The notes beneath the pieces are model-generated. The model searched no databases. It was not told where the DNA came from and worked only from the letters and a program-made list of their open reading frames with translations. The translations under genes were made by a program, and so were the position numbers. From Porphyra umbilicalis (taxonomy: Eukaryota > Rhodophyta > Bangiophyceae > Bangiales > Bangiaceae): a DNA stretch of 64,000 nucleotides. The stretch's first letter is position 1, and the number at the start of each line of letters is the position of its first letter. The DNA lies in contig KV919063.1 in assembly GCA_002049455.2 (NCBI GenBank), positions 1-64,000 of the forward strand, given 5' to 3'. Below, in pieces: positions 11,255 to 19,720 of the stretch.

Positions 11255-12152
11255 GGCGGCACGAAGTGCAGGGGCAGAAGGTGCAGGCAACGGGGACGGG
11301 GAAAGGAAAGGAGGCAGGCCGGGGAAACCGGAGCGAGCACGGCGCTGCCGTCAACGTCTGCGCGGTCCGGAGATGCCGCCAGCCAGGCAGGCACTAGGCC
11401 CAACAGGCGCCGGACGCCAACTACTACCGGGGACGCAGCCCACACAGTCCGGTTGTCAACGACGTGGCGGTGCGCGCGCGCGCACGGGCCGTGGAAGGTC
11501 GACAACAACCCAATGGACTGACCGAGCGTGCGGGCGGCGCGGCAGCGACCGATGGGTGGGGAGATGACACCTTCCGGCGGGGGATGGCCCGCGGATGGCG
11601 GGGGCGAGCGGCGAGCGACGTGCCGCTTGCAGCCCTGGCCAGCCGCCCGCGGCCGCCACCAATGGTCGTCCACGGTGGCGGTGTGAGGCGGAGGCACCCC
11701 CTCCAAAGCCTCAAGTTGGGGCGCCCATCAGAGCACCACAAGATCGGCTCGTCCGCGCGGGTCGCTGTCCGCTGTGCGAGCGGTGTGCGGTCAGATGCTT
11801 GCAGACCGGCGCGCCGCGCCGAGGTCAACGGCCGCGTCGAGGGCGAGGGTTCTCCAGAGACTTAGTCCCTGTCAGAATTGAGCTCGTCGAAACTCTCGAC
11901 TTGATCACATGTTGTACTCAAAACCACGCCCGTCCAGCTGTCCTTCCTGCTGTCGATGGGGTGTTACTCTACTGGCTCGATCGGTCGAATCAAGCGGCCG
12001 CCGACCGTCTGTGCGCCGCGGGTGCCAAGGTCCATCACCACGCTCAGGCGTGTCAGCGTGCCCATCGCCACCGTCGTGGTCGCAACCAGCACCCTTTCCG
12101 TCCACGCTCAACTTCCTCAACACCTTCTCCGCGTCCCCCCCCATTCCTCACT
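11255..12152. other. Divergent 5' region VTE3/RPL30
   Basis: About 900 bp lie between the opposing starts. Pyrimidine-rich sequence (for example 12100-12150) precedes the RPL30 ATG, as often found before ribosomal-protein genes. No open frame resembles a protein. Confidence 0.5.
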
Positions 12153-12854
12153 ATGGCCAAGAAAAAGAAGTCCTCGAACAACCTGGGCGCCCGCCTGGCG
12201 CTGGTGATGAAGTCTGGCAAGTACTCACTGGGCTACAAGAGCACCATCAAGACACTCCGTTCGGACAAGTGCAAGCTGGTGCTGATCGGTATGTTTGACC
12301 GCTGAGCTTGGGTTGTTGGGAGAGGGCGGATGTTATTGCAGTGCTTGGGTGGGCTTCACCGTTCGAGTTTGTTTCTGCGCGGGGATGCGGGAGCGTGCTT
12401 GATTATACTGGTGGTACCTGGCCGTCTGTGGTCCAGAGCGCAGCGCCGGACTCCCGCTGCTATTTTTGTCGCAGTCTCAGCTGGTTGCCTTTTGTGTGTT
12501 TGGCTGCTTGGACCCCGTGGCTACGAAGGTTGTCTTGCACAACTGGAGCCTCTAACACGTTCCTGATTACCCGATGTCGATCAATTGCTGTCCATGCCTG
12601 GCGCTCCACTCTTTGTGAACACGTCCGATTCCATCACTTGCCTCTTCGTAGCGTCCAACACGCCGCCGCTGCGTCGCAGTGAGCTGGAGTACTATGCGAT
12701 GCTCGCCAAGTGCAATGTTCACCACTACCCGGGGAACAATGTTGACCTTGGCACGGCTTGCGGCAAGTATTTCCGCTGCTCTGCGCTGGGCATCACGGAC
12801 CAGGGCGACTCGGACATTATCCGTGCGCTCGACCCGGCCAACCAGGGTGCTTAG
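12153..12854 (+). CDS. RPL30: 60S ribosomal protein eL30 (RPL30), two exons
   Basis: eL30 is a structural protein of the large ribosomal subunit. Exon 1 (12153-12288) encodes [17 protein letters not shown] and the K-rich segment up to KLVLI. A 363-base intron starts GTATGT at 12289 and ends at AG 12651. Exon 2 (12652-12854) restores codon GCG and continues with [18 protein letters not shown], the near-invariant eL30 core, then the [10 protein letters not shown] segment and GDSDIIRAL. Total length about 112 residues, as usual for the family. Junction phase and protein match are exact. Codon use is less extreme in GC than most neighbours, as expected for a highly expressed gene. Confidence 0.97.
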
Positions 12855-13173
12855 GATGTGCAACAATACAATCTTGTTCTTGTCAAATCGTGTCGCTCTT
12901 GGCGCTTGCTTGTCTCGTGAGTTCTTTGATCCCACCGTCGTGGTCTACGTTCTCCCGGCAGCACAGCTACTCGAGCTCTTCACACGTCGTGCTCAGCGAT
13001 TATGGTGCCATAGGCATGCATCCGCTCTCCTCATGTCAACGTCTATCCATTGAGACTCCTGCCTGATGAAGCAATGTTCGTACTTCATCCTTGTCGATCG
13101 CGTGGCGCAGTTTACCGCGCAAGATACTGTGCAGGGTCAGCTGCGGGCGAACCCGCCACGTTGCCGCGCGCCC
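12855..13173. other. Convergent spacer RPL30/UBR7
   Basis: A 319-bp interval between two convergent stops, moderately AT-rich. It should hold both 3' UTRs. No gene or clear structure seen. Confidence 0.55.
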
Positions 13174-14274
13174 TCAGGGGTGTTTACGCAACAAAGCAAG
13201 GCACTGTCGCTTCACCTTGCCATATACCCGTGCAAGCTCCTCCGTATCAATCGGCCCCGCCCCCGTGTCCGCCTCCTCCAAAAGCCGTGCAAACAGGAGG
13301 ACGTCCTCGTCGTCATCCCGCGGCCGTGACAAATCCCCCCGCCGCACCATGTCCGCAATCGCCTGCGCCGCGTCAGCTGGCGTCACGGCCTGCCCCACCT
13401 CACTATCGTCGTCGTCCTCCCCGTCGTCGTTGGACCCGCCTGCGCCCTCCCCGTCCTCGTCCGACGCAAACAAAAAGTAGGTCTTGTCAACGAGGAACTG
13501 GCACCCGAGCCGAGTGTACATGTCGCTGCACGTCTGGCAGCCGCAAAGGTCGTACCGCCAGTGGGACGCCCAAAAAAAGTCCATCTCAGACTGGATGAGG
13601 CGCTCCGCGAGCCGCGACGGCGCCGGCCGGGAGCACCCGTCGCCGACCTTCTTGTTGCGCGCCGCCGTCAGGTCGACGCCCGTGAGGGTATGGGGCAACT
13701 CCACCCCGCGGATGGGGTAATAGTCGGCGAGGAAGGGGAGGCGCTTGGTGCACTCGTGGCAGGAAAACTCAAAGTTCTCGCTGGGGAACCGCCCCCGCTC
13801 CCCGTAGCGGATTTCAAAGCCAGACGCGCCGCCGCCGATACGGCCCGTCGCGTGGCCCCGGCTCTCAGACCGGCGGGTCGGGAAGCCCATACACGGCTCG
13901 TGCCACCAATCCTCACACACGGCGCATTGGAGCATGTCCCCATGCTCGGGGGAGTAGAGTCGGTTGCACCCGCAGTAGCGGCCGTCAAAGTTGTGGCCGC
14001 GCGTGTTGCCTTCGTTGGTCACCTGCCGGCGGGCGCGGGCAGCGACGGGGGAAGCCAGACTACACCGGTTCTTCATCTTGGCCGTCCCGCAGTCGCAGCG
14101 GAAGCCGCGCTTGGAGTAGATGGGCAAGACGTCCGCCTCGTGGTCGCCATGGCACCGGTCCTTGCAGGCCGCACAAAAGCCGGCACGGCCGCCGGAGGGC
14201 GTGCACCGCCGACACACAAACACCTTTTGGCGGATGTAGCCTTGATCAAACGTGCAGTCTGCCTGTGGCTCCAT
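13174..14274 (-). CDS. UBR7: UBR7-like protein: UBR box and PHD finger
   Basis: UBR7 proteins are putative E3 ubiquitin ligases linked in animals to histone H2B; they combine an N-degron-type UBR zinc box with a PHD-like finger. In this 366-residue intronless product the UBR box spans about residues 7-75, with cysteine pairs (CRRC, CAAC), the HGDH segment and CDCG before KNRC. The PHD finger follows at about 99-170: CGCNRLYSPEHGDMLQC, CEDWWHEPC and a closing CHEC. The C-terminal half contains the conserved CGCQTCSDMYTRL segment, then an acidic DE-rich stretch and a helical end. ATG 14274 (MEPQADC) begins just before the box; an open frame continues upstream but has no family resemblance. Ligase activity is inferred from family. 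Confidence 0.93.
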   Translation of the reverse strand: MEPQADCTFDQGYIRQKVFVCRRCTPSGGRAGFCAACKDRCHGDHEADVLPIYSKRGFRCDCGTAKMKNRCSLASPVAARARRQVTNEGNTRGHNFDGRYCGCNRLYSPEHGDMLQCAVCEDWWHEPCMGFPTRRSESRGHATGRIGGGASGFEIRYGERGRFPSENFEFSCHECTKRLPFLADYYPIRGVELPHTLTGVDLTAARNKKVGDGCSRPAPSRLAERLIQSEMDFFWASHWRYDLCGCQTCSDMYTRLGCQFLVDKTYFLFASDEDGEGAGGSNDDGEDDDDSEVGQAVTPADAAQAIADMVRRGDLSRPRDDDEDVLLFARLLEEADTGAGPIDTEELARVYGKVKRQCLALLRKHP

Positions 14275-14837
14275 GGTGTGTCGCAGCGCACAAGCTGGGG
14301 GCACCGCCGGAGAAGGAGGTAGAGTAGCGACAGGCAAGGGACGTCGGCGCCTAAGACCGGCGATTGCCGCTGCGAGGAGCGCACACAGAGCCAGCTGCCA
14401 GGGGCTCCGGACGTGCCAGGTGACACGGGAAAAAAAAGCCCGCGGGTCGCAAGGGTCAAGCAAGAGCCGACGACTACTGCTGCTCCGGCTGGATGAACAC
14501 GCTGCTGGCGTCTCCGAGGGCCGCCGCTCCTGCGTCCCGGAAAGAGCGCCACGCGCCGAACTCGGATCAACAAGCAGACGATCCGGAGCACACGAGAGAG
14601 GGCTACTTTTTGGCACGAGAAACAACAGAGAAGAGCCGGTGTGGTGTGTGGCAGAACGAATGCAGACACTGCGTTTGTTGAGACTGGGTTCTCATCCAGG
14701 GCGAGAGACGAGTTGACCACGCAGGTCATGGAACGTTTTTGGTGCACACCGTGCCGGAATCACGCAGAGGTCACCTGGTGGTACTGCTCCAACGTTGATG
14801 CCGAAAGCCAGCACAAGCGACCGACCAACCTCCAAGC
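14275..14837. other. Spacer between UBR7 and NSE1
   Basis: Both flanking genes read leftward, so this 563-bp stretch holds the 3' UTR of NSE1 and the promoter of UBR7. No RING-like cysteine pattern that could be a missing last exon of NSE1 was found in any leftward frame. Confidence 0.55.
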
Positions 14838-15662
14838 CTACTCCTCCTCCTCGTCATCGGACTCCTCTCCCCGCCCCTTCTCCTCATCATCAACATCTTC
14901 CTTCTCCCGCTCTTGTTCGCCCTCCTCCTCTTCTTCCCCGTCACTGTCGCTGTGCAGGACACGGCGACTACTACCTCGTTTTCTCCTTTGTTCCGCCCCT
15001 CCACCGTCACTTCGGTCACCCTTGTCACCCTTGTCGCCCCTGCTCAACCGCTTCATCACCGCCGCGTGCCGGGCCACGTGCGACTTGACGTCGGGCAGCT
15101 CCAACACCGCCCGCACCCCAAATGTGACCATGACGACACCGCCCACCCCGGCGGAGGGCTTGATCTGTCGGAGCCAGCGCGCCTTGTGGAAGGACTGAAT
15201 GGCCTTGCCGGCCTCAGAAATCTTGAGGGTCAGATTGCGTTCCAGCTCGGGCCCGAGCGCCTGCGCGTCGGACATGGTCATGCGGGCCTCCTCCACCTCG
15301 AGCAGTGCCTGCACGATGGACTGGAAGAGGGCGACCTGCGGCGGCTGGTACTCAGACGCCAGCTTGGATGACTCGTCATTGATGGTGTTGACGACCCCCC
15401 AAAAGGTGCCATTGTCGCAGGGGGAGTAACCCTTGCGGAGTTGGATGTGGAACTTCTCAAGCGGCACGTTGACGGCGCCGATGTAGGTGTCCAGTTTGTC
15501 CTCGTCCGGAATAGCCGACGCGTGAGCCGGCAGATCCCGGCCGCTCAGCTTCGCAGCGTCCACGCTACAGCGAAAGTAGAGGGCGGCTGTGCGGCGTTCA
15601 CTGAGCACCCGGGCCGCCATCATGCCATGAAGAAAGGCACGCTGGGTCTTGGAGAGCCCCAT
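14838..15662 (-). CDS. NSE1: NSE1-like subunit of the SMC5/6 complex, lacking the RING
   Basis: NSE1 pairs with the MAGE protein NSE3 in the SMC5/6 DNA-repair complex. The 274-residue product shows the family's winged-helix region: TQRAFLHGMMAARVL and ALYFRC at the start (about 5-30), the LDTYIGAVNVPLEKFHIQLRKG block (given here in parts: IGAVNVPL, FHIQLRKG), WGVVNTINDESSKLASEY, and the second winged helix with AIQSFHKARWLRQI and RAVLELPDVKSH. Canonical NSE1 then carries a C4HC3 RING-like ubiquitin-ligase domain. Here that position holds an Arg/Lys-rich and then strongly acidic tail (about 60 residues of D/E/K/R) ending at TAG, with no cysteine pairs. ATG 15662 gives MGLSKTQRAF, matching the usual start. 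Assignment rests on the pattern of conserved blocks, not on an alignment score. Confidence 0.75.
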   Translation of the reverse strand: MGLSKTQRAFLHGMMAARVLSERRTAALYFRCSVDAAKLSGRDLPAHASAIPDEDKLDTYIGAVNVPLEKFHIQLRKGYSPCDNGTFWGVVNTINDESSKLASEYQPPQVALFQSIVQALLEVEEARMTMSDAQALGPELERNLTLKISEAGKAIQSFHKARWLRQIKPSAGVGGVVMVTFGVRAVLELPDVKSHVARHAAVMKRLSRGDKGDKGDRSDGGGAEQRRKRGSSRRVLHSDSDGEEEEEGEQEREKEDVDDEEKGRGEESDDEEEE

Positions 15663-16115
15663 GGAGATACAGCAAACATACGACCTCCAAGTATAGGTAG
15701 GGAGAGATGGAGATGAGGGATGGGGGGCGGGGCAGCGGGCGAGGCCAGCAGGAAGGACGACATCAGCCCCCTGAGATGGGACTGAAGTGGCGCGCAAGTG
15801 GCCAGTCTGCTGCACGCAGGATCATTGGGTGTTTGGATACACGCCTGACACGTGGCTACTTTGGCGCGAACTGCAGCTGAACAAGGAAAGAACCAATCTG
15901 AGGATTAAAAAAGTATTGACTGATTGTGCGATCTGAACGATTCGGCCTGGGCTTGAGCCAGCTCGCCAAGCGGTGCAAGACTCGACTCGATCCCCGTCTC
16001 CACGCGCGGGCATCGTGGCAACCTTCTCACGGCGGCATCCTTTGCGAGCCTTACCTAACTGCTCCCGTCCCACCCGCCTGCTGCTGCGCCATCACGTTCG
16101 TGGCGGTTGTTCACC
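15663..16115. promoter_or_regulatory. Divergent 5' interval of NSE1 and plastid membrane protein
   Basis: The 453 bases separate two opposing start codons. The interval contains an AT-rich stretch at 15900-15930 (AGGATTAAAAAAGTATTG) that could serve a core promoter, but strand and factor cannot be assigned. Confidence 0.35.
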
Positions 16116-17268
16116 ATGGCTCGCCTGGGGTTCACCGTCGTCCCGGCCGTTTCTGCGCTCAGTGGCGCCACCCACGCGTGGCCAGCGGCGCCGCCGACAT
16201 GCACTACAGCAGCGACGGCGTCGCACTTCCTCGGCTGCCGCGACATCGGCCGTGTGCGGCTCCTGCCAGTGACTGGCCCCGCTATCACTCGTCGCAGGTC
16301 AACTGCGACTGTGTTGTCAGTGGGCCCTGCGGGGGGGGGGACAAGCCCATCCTGCCACCAGCCTTCCCCGACGTTGCGCCGTGCCGCGTGGGTCGCGCCG
16401 CTGAGGGCCGGCCATGGCGGCAGTGGGCGGCCGCGACGATGGCGGCACTTGCGTTGGTCGTATCTCCGGGCGCCGCTCGAGCGGCGCGGCGCTCGATGAA
16501 TACCAAGGAGGCACAGGCGCCGGCGCCGGCCGAGACGGTCAGATACGATGGAAAGAAGCAGTTGGCCGAGAACGAGCGGGCTGTATCGCTGGTCATCACG
16601 GGCGGCGCGTTTGCTGGCCTCTTTGGGTGGGCATACCTGTCCAACCGGCGGGATGACCAGGACGAGAGTGTCCGCGTTCGGGTACGTTTGGTTTGATGCC
16701 ATCCATGGTGAGGAAAGGGAGCATGTTGGAGGATGCGCGTTACGCCAGTGGTGAGGCGTCCGCATTTCTTGGCTACTGCTCTTTTGGGTGTGGGCTGAGG
16801 TCTATTCATTGTGCATTCTTCTCACCATCGATAGTGTTGACTTGGGCCGCTGTTTGCTTCTCGTCCTGATGGTTGATGCTGTTCTCTGCTTGCGTTGCAC
16901 TCCACCCATATGCTCTGGTGGCGATGTTCGCTTGTGGGTGGGCTCGCTTGCCTCGGTTCGTCTCGGCCCTTGTTGCTGTGTTCCATGCGCTCGCATCGCC
17001 TTTCTCCGCTGCATTGCGGGCTACGCGCGGTGTTCTTGTCACTGCCTACATGCAGGAGGAAGTGGAGCGGCTCGAAAAGATCAAGCAAGAATTTGTGGAA
17101 GTGGACGGAGACGACAGCGCCCCCGACGATGCTGACATGATGGCGGAGCTCCGCAAGCGCCTTGCCGCAGAAGCGGCGACTGGGTCCGACCCGACGGATG
17201 CGACCGGGACCGATGATCCCGACGCGCCCCCGACGCCACCGCCCGCGGGGGGTAGCGACAAGAGCTAG
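16116..17268 (+). CDS. Plastid membrane protein of unknown function, two exons
   Basis: Exon 1 runs from ATG 16116 (context TCACCATGGC) to 16681; a 374-base intron (GTACGT at 16682, AG at 17055) is followed by exon 2, 17056-17268. The N-terminus MARLGFTVVPAVSAL plus a Ser/Thr/Arg-rich stretch looks like a red-algal transit peptide, and a second hydrophobic Ala-rich segment (MAALALVVSPGAARAA) looks like a thylakoid signal. The mature part has one membrane span (SLVITGGAFAGLFGWAYL), the charged motif SNRRDDQDESVRVR, then across the splice EEVERLEKIKQEFVEVD and a Pro/Gly-rich acidic end. The transit part and mature part are in different frames; they meet at the ten-G run 16331-16340, consistent with one missing base. 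No named family is recognised; plastid location is inference. Confidence 0.7.
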
Positions 17269-17614
17269 TGGGGCCCTATTTTCGATGGTCTTTGCTTGCT
17301 GCGATTTTGTGTTCGCCCGCGACTACCCGGTCGTGGTTGTCGCTCCGACCGTCGCGGTGCGGCGGCGTGCCTTTCAAAAAGAAAATTGTACACCTTGGGG
17401 TTTCGCGTGATGCACGGTCGGGGGCGCTTAGAAAAGGTTCCAGCTTCTTGTCGATGGCCAAGCAACGACCATGTGTTGATTCACGTGCCAGAGTACACTC
17501 GTCGCCAACAGTGGTCGGGGTCCAGGGGCGGGTGAGGTACACGTACTGATTTTTAAATACGAAGCCATGCCGCGCCGCACCACGAGATTTACAAGGAACA
17601 GAGGTGTTGTCCTA
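17269..17614. other. Convergent spacer before the PIP kinase
   Basis: About 345 bp between convergent stops; moderate GC with an AAAAAGAAAATT patch near 17377. No gene is seen. Confidence 0.5.
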
Positions 17615-19720
17615 CTAGGCCTGTGCTGCGTTGGATTCGGCACGGCTAGGTAGCGAGCCCACCGGGACGGCCGCGCCCGGGTCCAACACTCCCGCCGAGG
17701 AAGACGCAGCCGCAGATGGCCTCGGCTTTGGAGCCACCACCATCGCCGGGTCAGGTAGGATCTTCTCACGGCAGAAGTCAACAAACCGGCGCCGGTACAC
17801 GGGCGGCGGCGCCACCGACATGCTTGTCGGCGAGCAGTACTGCACGGTCTTAAAGGTGTGCTCCAGCTGTTTGCGCAGGGTATAGCCTTGCAGGGTGTCG
17901 ATGATGCCCAGGCAGATGCGGTAGCACGTCCGCTCGCCCGACGCATCGACTTGCGCACCAATGTAGTAGGGTGCTGACTCCTCGTTCTCGCCGTACTGCT
18001 CCTTGTACCAAGCGTCGTCCTCCTCAAGCATCTCCGACATGCCGAGCAGCAGGCTGTAGTCCATGATGGCGGCGCGCTCCAAAAAGTCCGAATCCCGGTC
18101 CAGCTGCGTCAATAGACGCTCCGTCACGTCGGGGCGGAAGAAGATAGGCGACTGCAGGTCGAGGTCCTTAAGCGTCACGTTCTCCTTCTCGAGCTCACGC
18201 GCGGACGCCGTGCGCCCCTTGGTGCTGCCCTTAAGGTCATACTTCTTGTCCAGGTAGAGTCCCTGGTCGAAGATGCTCGACATGACAACCATGCGGATGT
18301 GGCTACCTCGAGTCGTCCGCACCGAGAAGTTAGCCAGGAACTTGGTCAGCAGCGTCTGGGGGTTCTTTGTGACGTGTTCGTAGTAGAGGGGAAGGAGGCT
18401 GGCGAGCTTTCGCTGCTCACCCTTGGTGACGGTCTTCATAAAGTAGCTCTCGTCCTCAGTAATGTAGAAGAGGGCACCCGACTTGCCGGGTGTCGGCAGT
18501 TCCCGCACCTTGGACTCGGCGCACGTTGAGCCCAGGAAATCGGCCTCCGACAGCCCGAAGTGTTCCCGGATGCGCCGGTACACAAATGGGGACGGGTGCT
18601 CCCACGACGCGAAAGACGCTACGTTCAACAGCGACTTGCGCTCCTCCGCAGGGTTGAAGTCGAATACCAAGGATTTCTTGAAGTGACTGCTGTTGGGCTC
18701 CACCGACGTGTCGGCATGGAAGAATTCGCTCGTGTGCCGTAGGCCAAACTGGATCGACAGCACAATCTCCCAGTTGCGGTGGCCCTTGTACACCACCTCC
18801 CCATCCTTGACCTTGCGTTTACGGCCACGGACCAGCGGCTTGGCCATCTTGGTTACACGCTTGGTGAACTTCTTCTCCCCCAGCTTGGCTCCCCGCCCGC
18901 TCGCGTGGTGTGCCAGCACACCGGCACTGCTGCTACCTTGCGCCAACCCATCGCCATCACCGCTGCTGCTGGCCGCAACACCAAACCGCACCTCGTCATC
19001 CGAAGCGTTGCCATCCCCGCCGCCCCCCGCCACCACGGCGGGATCCTGTGCTGGGGTAATGGCATCGGCGCCAACGGCCTCAATTTTCACGTCCTTGGCC
19101 GCCGGGGGCATGAGGATGGCCTTGGAGAAGTACGCCGACGTCACTCCCGATGACTGCCGTCGCCTGTGCAGCGTCGTTGGCGCTGTCGGCCGCAACCCAT
19201 CACGCGCACCTGGGCGCTGAAGCGTGGCAGCGGGGAGCGCCTCAGGGACGGCGCCTAGCGAGCTCGCGGTGGAGAGCGCAGAGTTGCCCCTTGCCATGCG
19301 ACGGGCGGGATGACGTGGCGACGTCCCATCAACAGCAAGCCCCTCCCCGGGCGACTGCCGTAGTGGGCTCATGACGGGCTCACTGTGGGAGCCAGTGGAT
19401 TGAAACGGGGGTGGTGATGGTGACTGCACCGCAAACTGCGGTGGCCGCGGCGAGGCGGATGTCCCGCCATCCTCCCGGCCATTCGGCAGCACTGGCGGCG
19501 CTTCGGTACGGTCCGGGAAACCTTGCTCACGCTTGTCCGCCAGCCGCACCTCCCCATCCAACCCGGCCGACGTCCGCGACGCGGGAGTGGTGGGGTAAAC
19601 GGTGTCGGCAAACGTGACCGAGTGGCCAGGCCGTGGAGGCACCGCCGCGACTCCCTTGGCATCCTCCCCACCCGCTGACGAGAGCGCGGGCACGGCCGCA
19701 GTGACCGCAGTGGCCGCCAT
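17615..19720 (-). CDS. Phosphatidylinositol-4-phosphate 5-kinase family protein
   Basis: PIP kinases phosphorylate phosphatidylinositol phosphates at membranes to make PI(4,5)P2 or related lipids. The intronless gene encodes 701 residues. The first 300 are low-complexity (Ala/Pro/Ser) with short basic patches such as KKFTKRVTKMAK. The catalytic domain covers roughly 300-660: GHRNWEIVLSIQFGLRH, SGALFYITEDESYFMKTV (ATP-binding lysine in MKTV), the YDLKGSTKGR signature (about 494), the IMDYSLLLG catalytic motif (about 551) and the activation segment LEHTFKTVQYCSPTSMSV followed by YRRRFVDF. ATG 19720 (MAATAVTAAV) is the first true ATG of the open frame. Whether it is type I (PI4P) or type II (PI5P) in specificity cannot be settled by eye. 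Confidence 0.93.
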   Translation of the reverse strand: MAATAVTAAVPALSSAGGEDAKGVAAVPPRPGHSVTFADTVYPTTPASRTSAGLDGEVRLADKREQGFPDRTEAPPVLPNGREDGGTSASPRPPQFAVQSPSPPPFQSTGSHSEPVMSPLRQSPGEGLAVDGTSPRHPARRMARGNSALSTASSLGAVPEALPAATLQRPGARDGLRPTAPTTLHRRRQSSGVTSAYFSKAILMPPAAKDVKIEAVGADAITPAQDPAVVAGGGGDGNASDDEVRFGVAASSSGDGDGLAQGSSSAGVLAHHASGRGAKLGEKKFTKRVTKMAKPLVRGRKRKVKDGEVVYKGHRNWEIVLSIQFGLRHTSEFFHADTSVEPNSSHFKKSLVFDFNPAEERKSLLNVASFASWEHPSPFVYRRIREHFGLSEADFLGSTCAESKVRELPTPGKSGALFYITEDESYFMKTVTKGEQRKLASLLPLYYEHVTKNPQTLLTKFLANFSVRTTRGSHIRMVVMSSIFDQGLYLDKKYDLKGSTKGRTASARELEKENVTLKDLDLQSPIFFRPDVTERLLTQLDRDSDFLERAAIMDYSLLLGMSEMLEEDDAWYKEQYGENEESAPYYIGAQVDASGERTCYRICLGIIDTLQGYTLRKQLEHTFKTVQYCSPTSMSVAPPPVYRRRFVDFCREKILPDPAMVVAPKPRPSAAASSSAGVLDPGAAVPVGSLPSRAESNAAQA

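Noticed and set aside
14275..14625. N-terminal extension of UBR7 to an upstream ATG
   Set aside because: The added 117 residues are Arg/Ser-rich without family resemblance, and the conserved UBR box begins right after ATG 14274.
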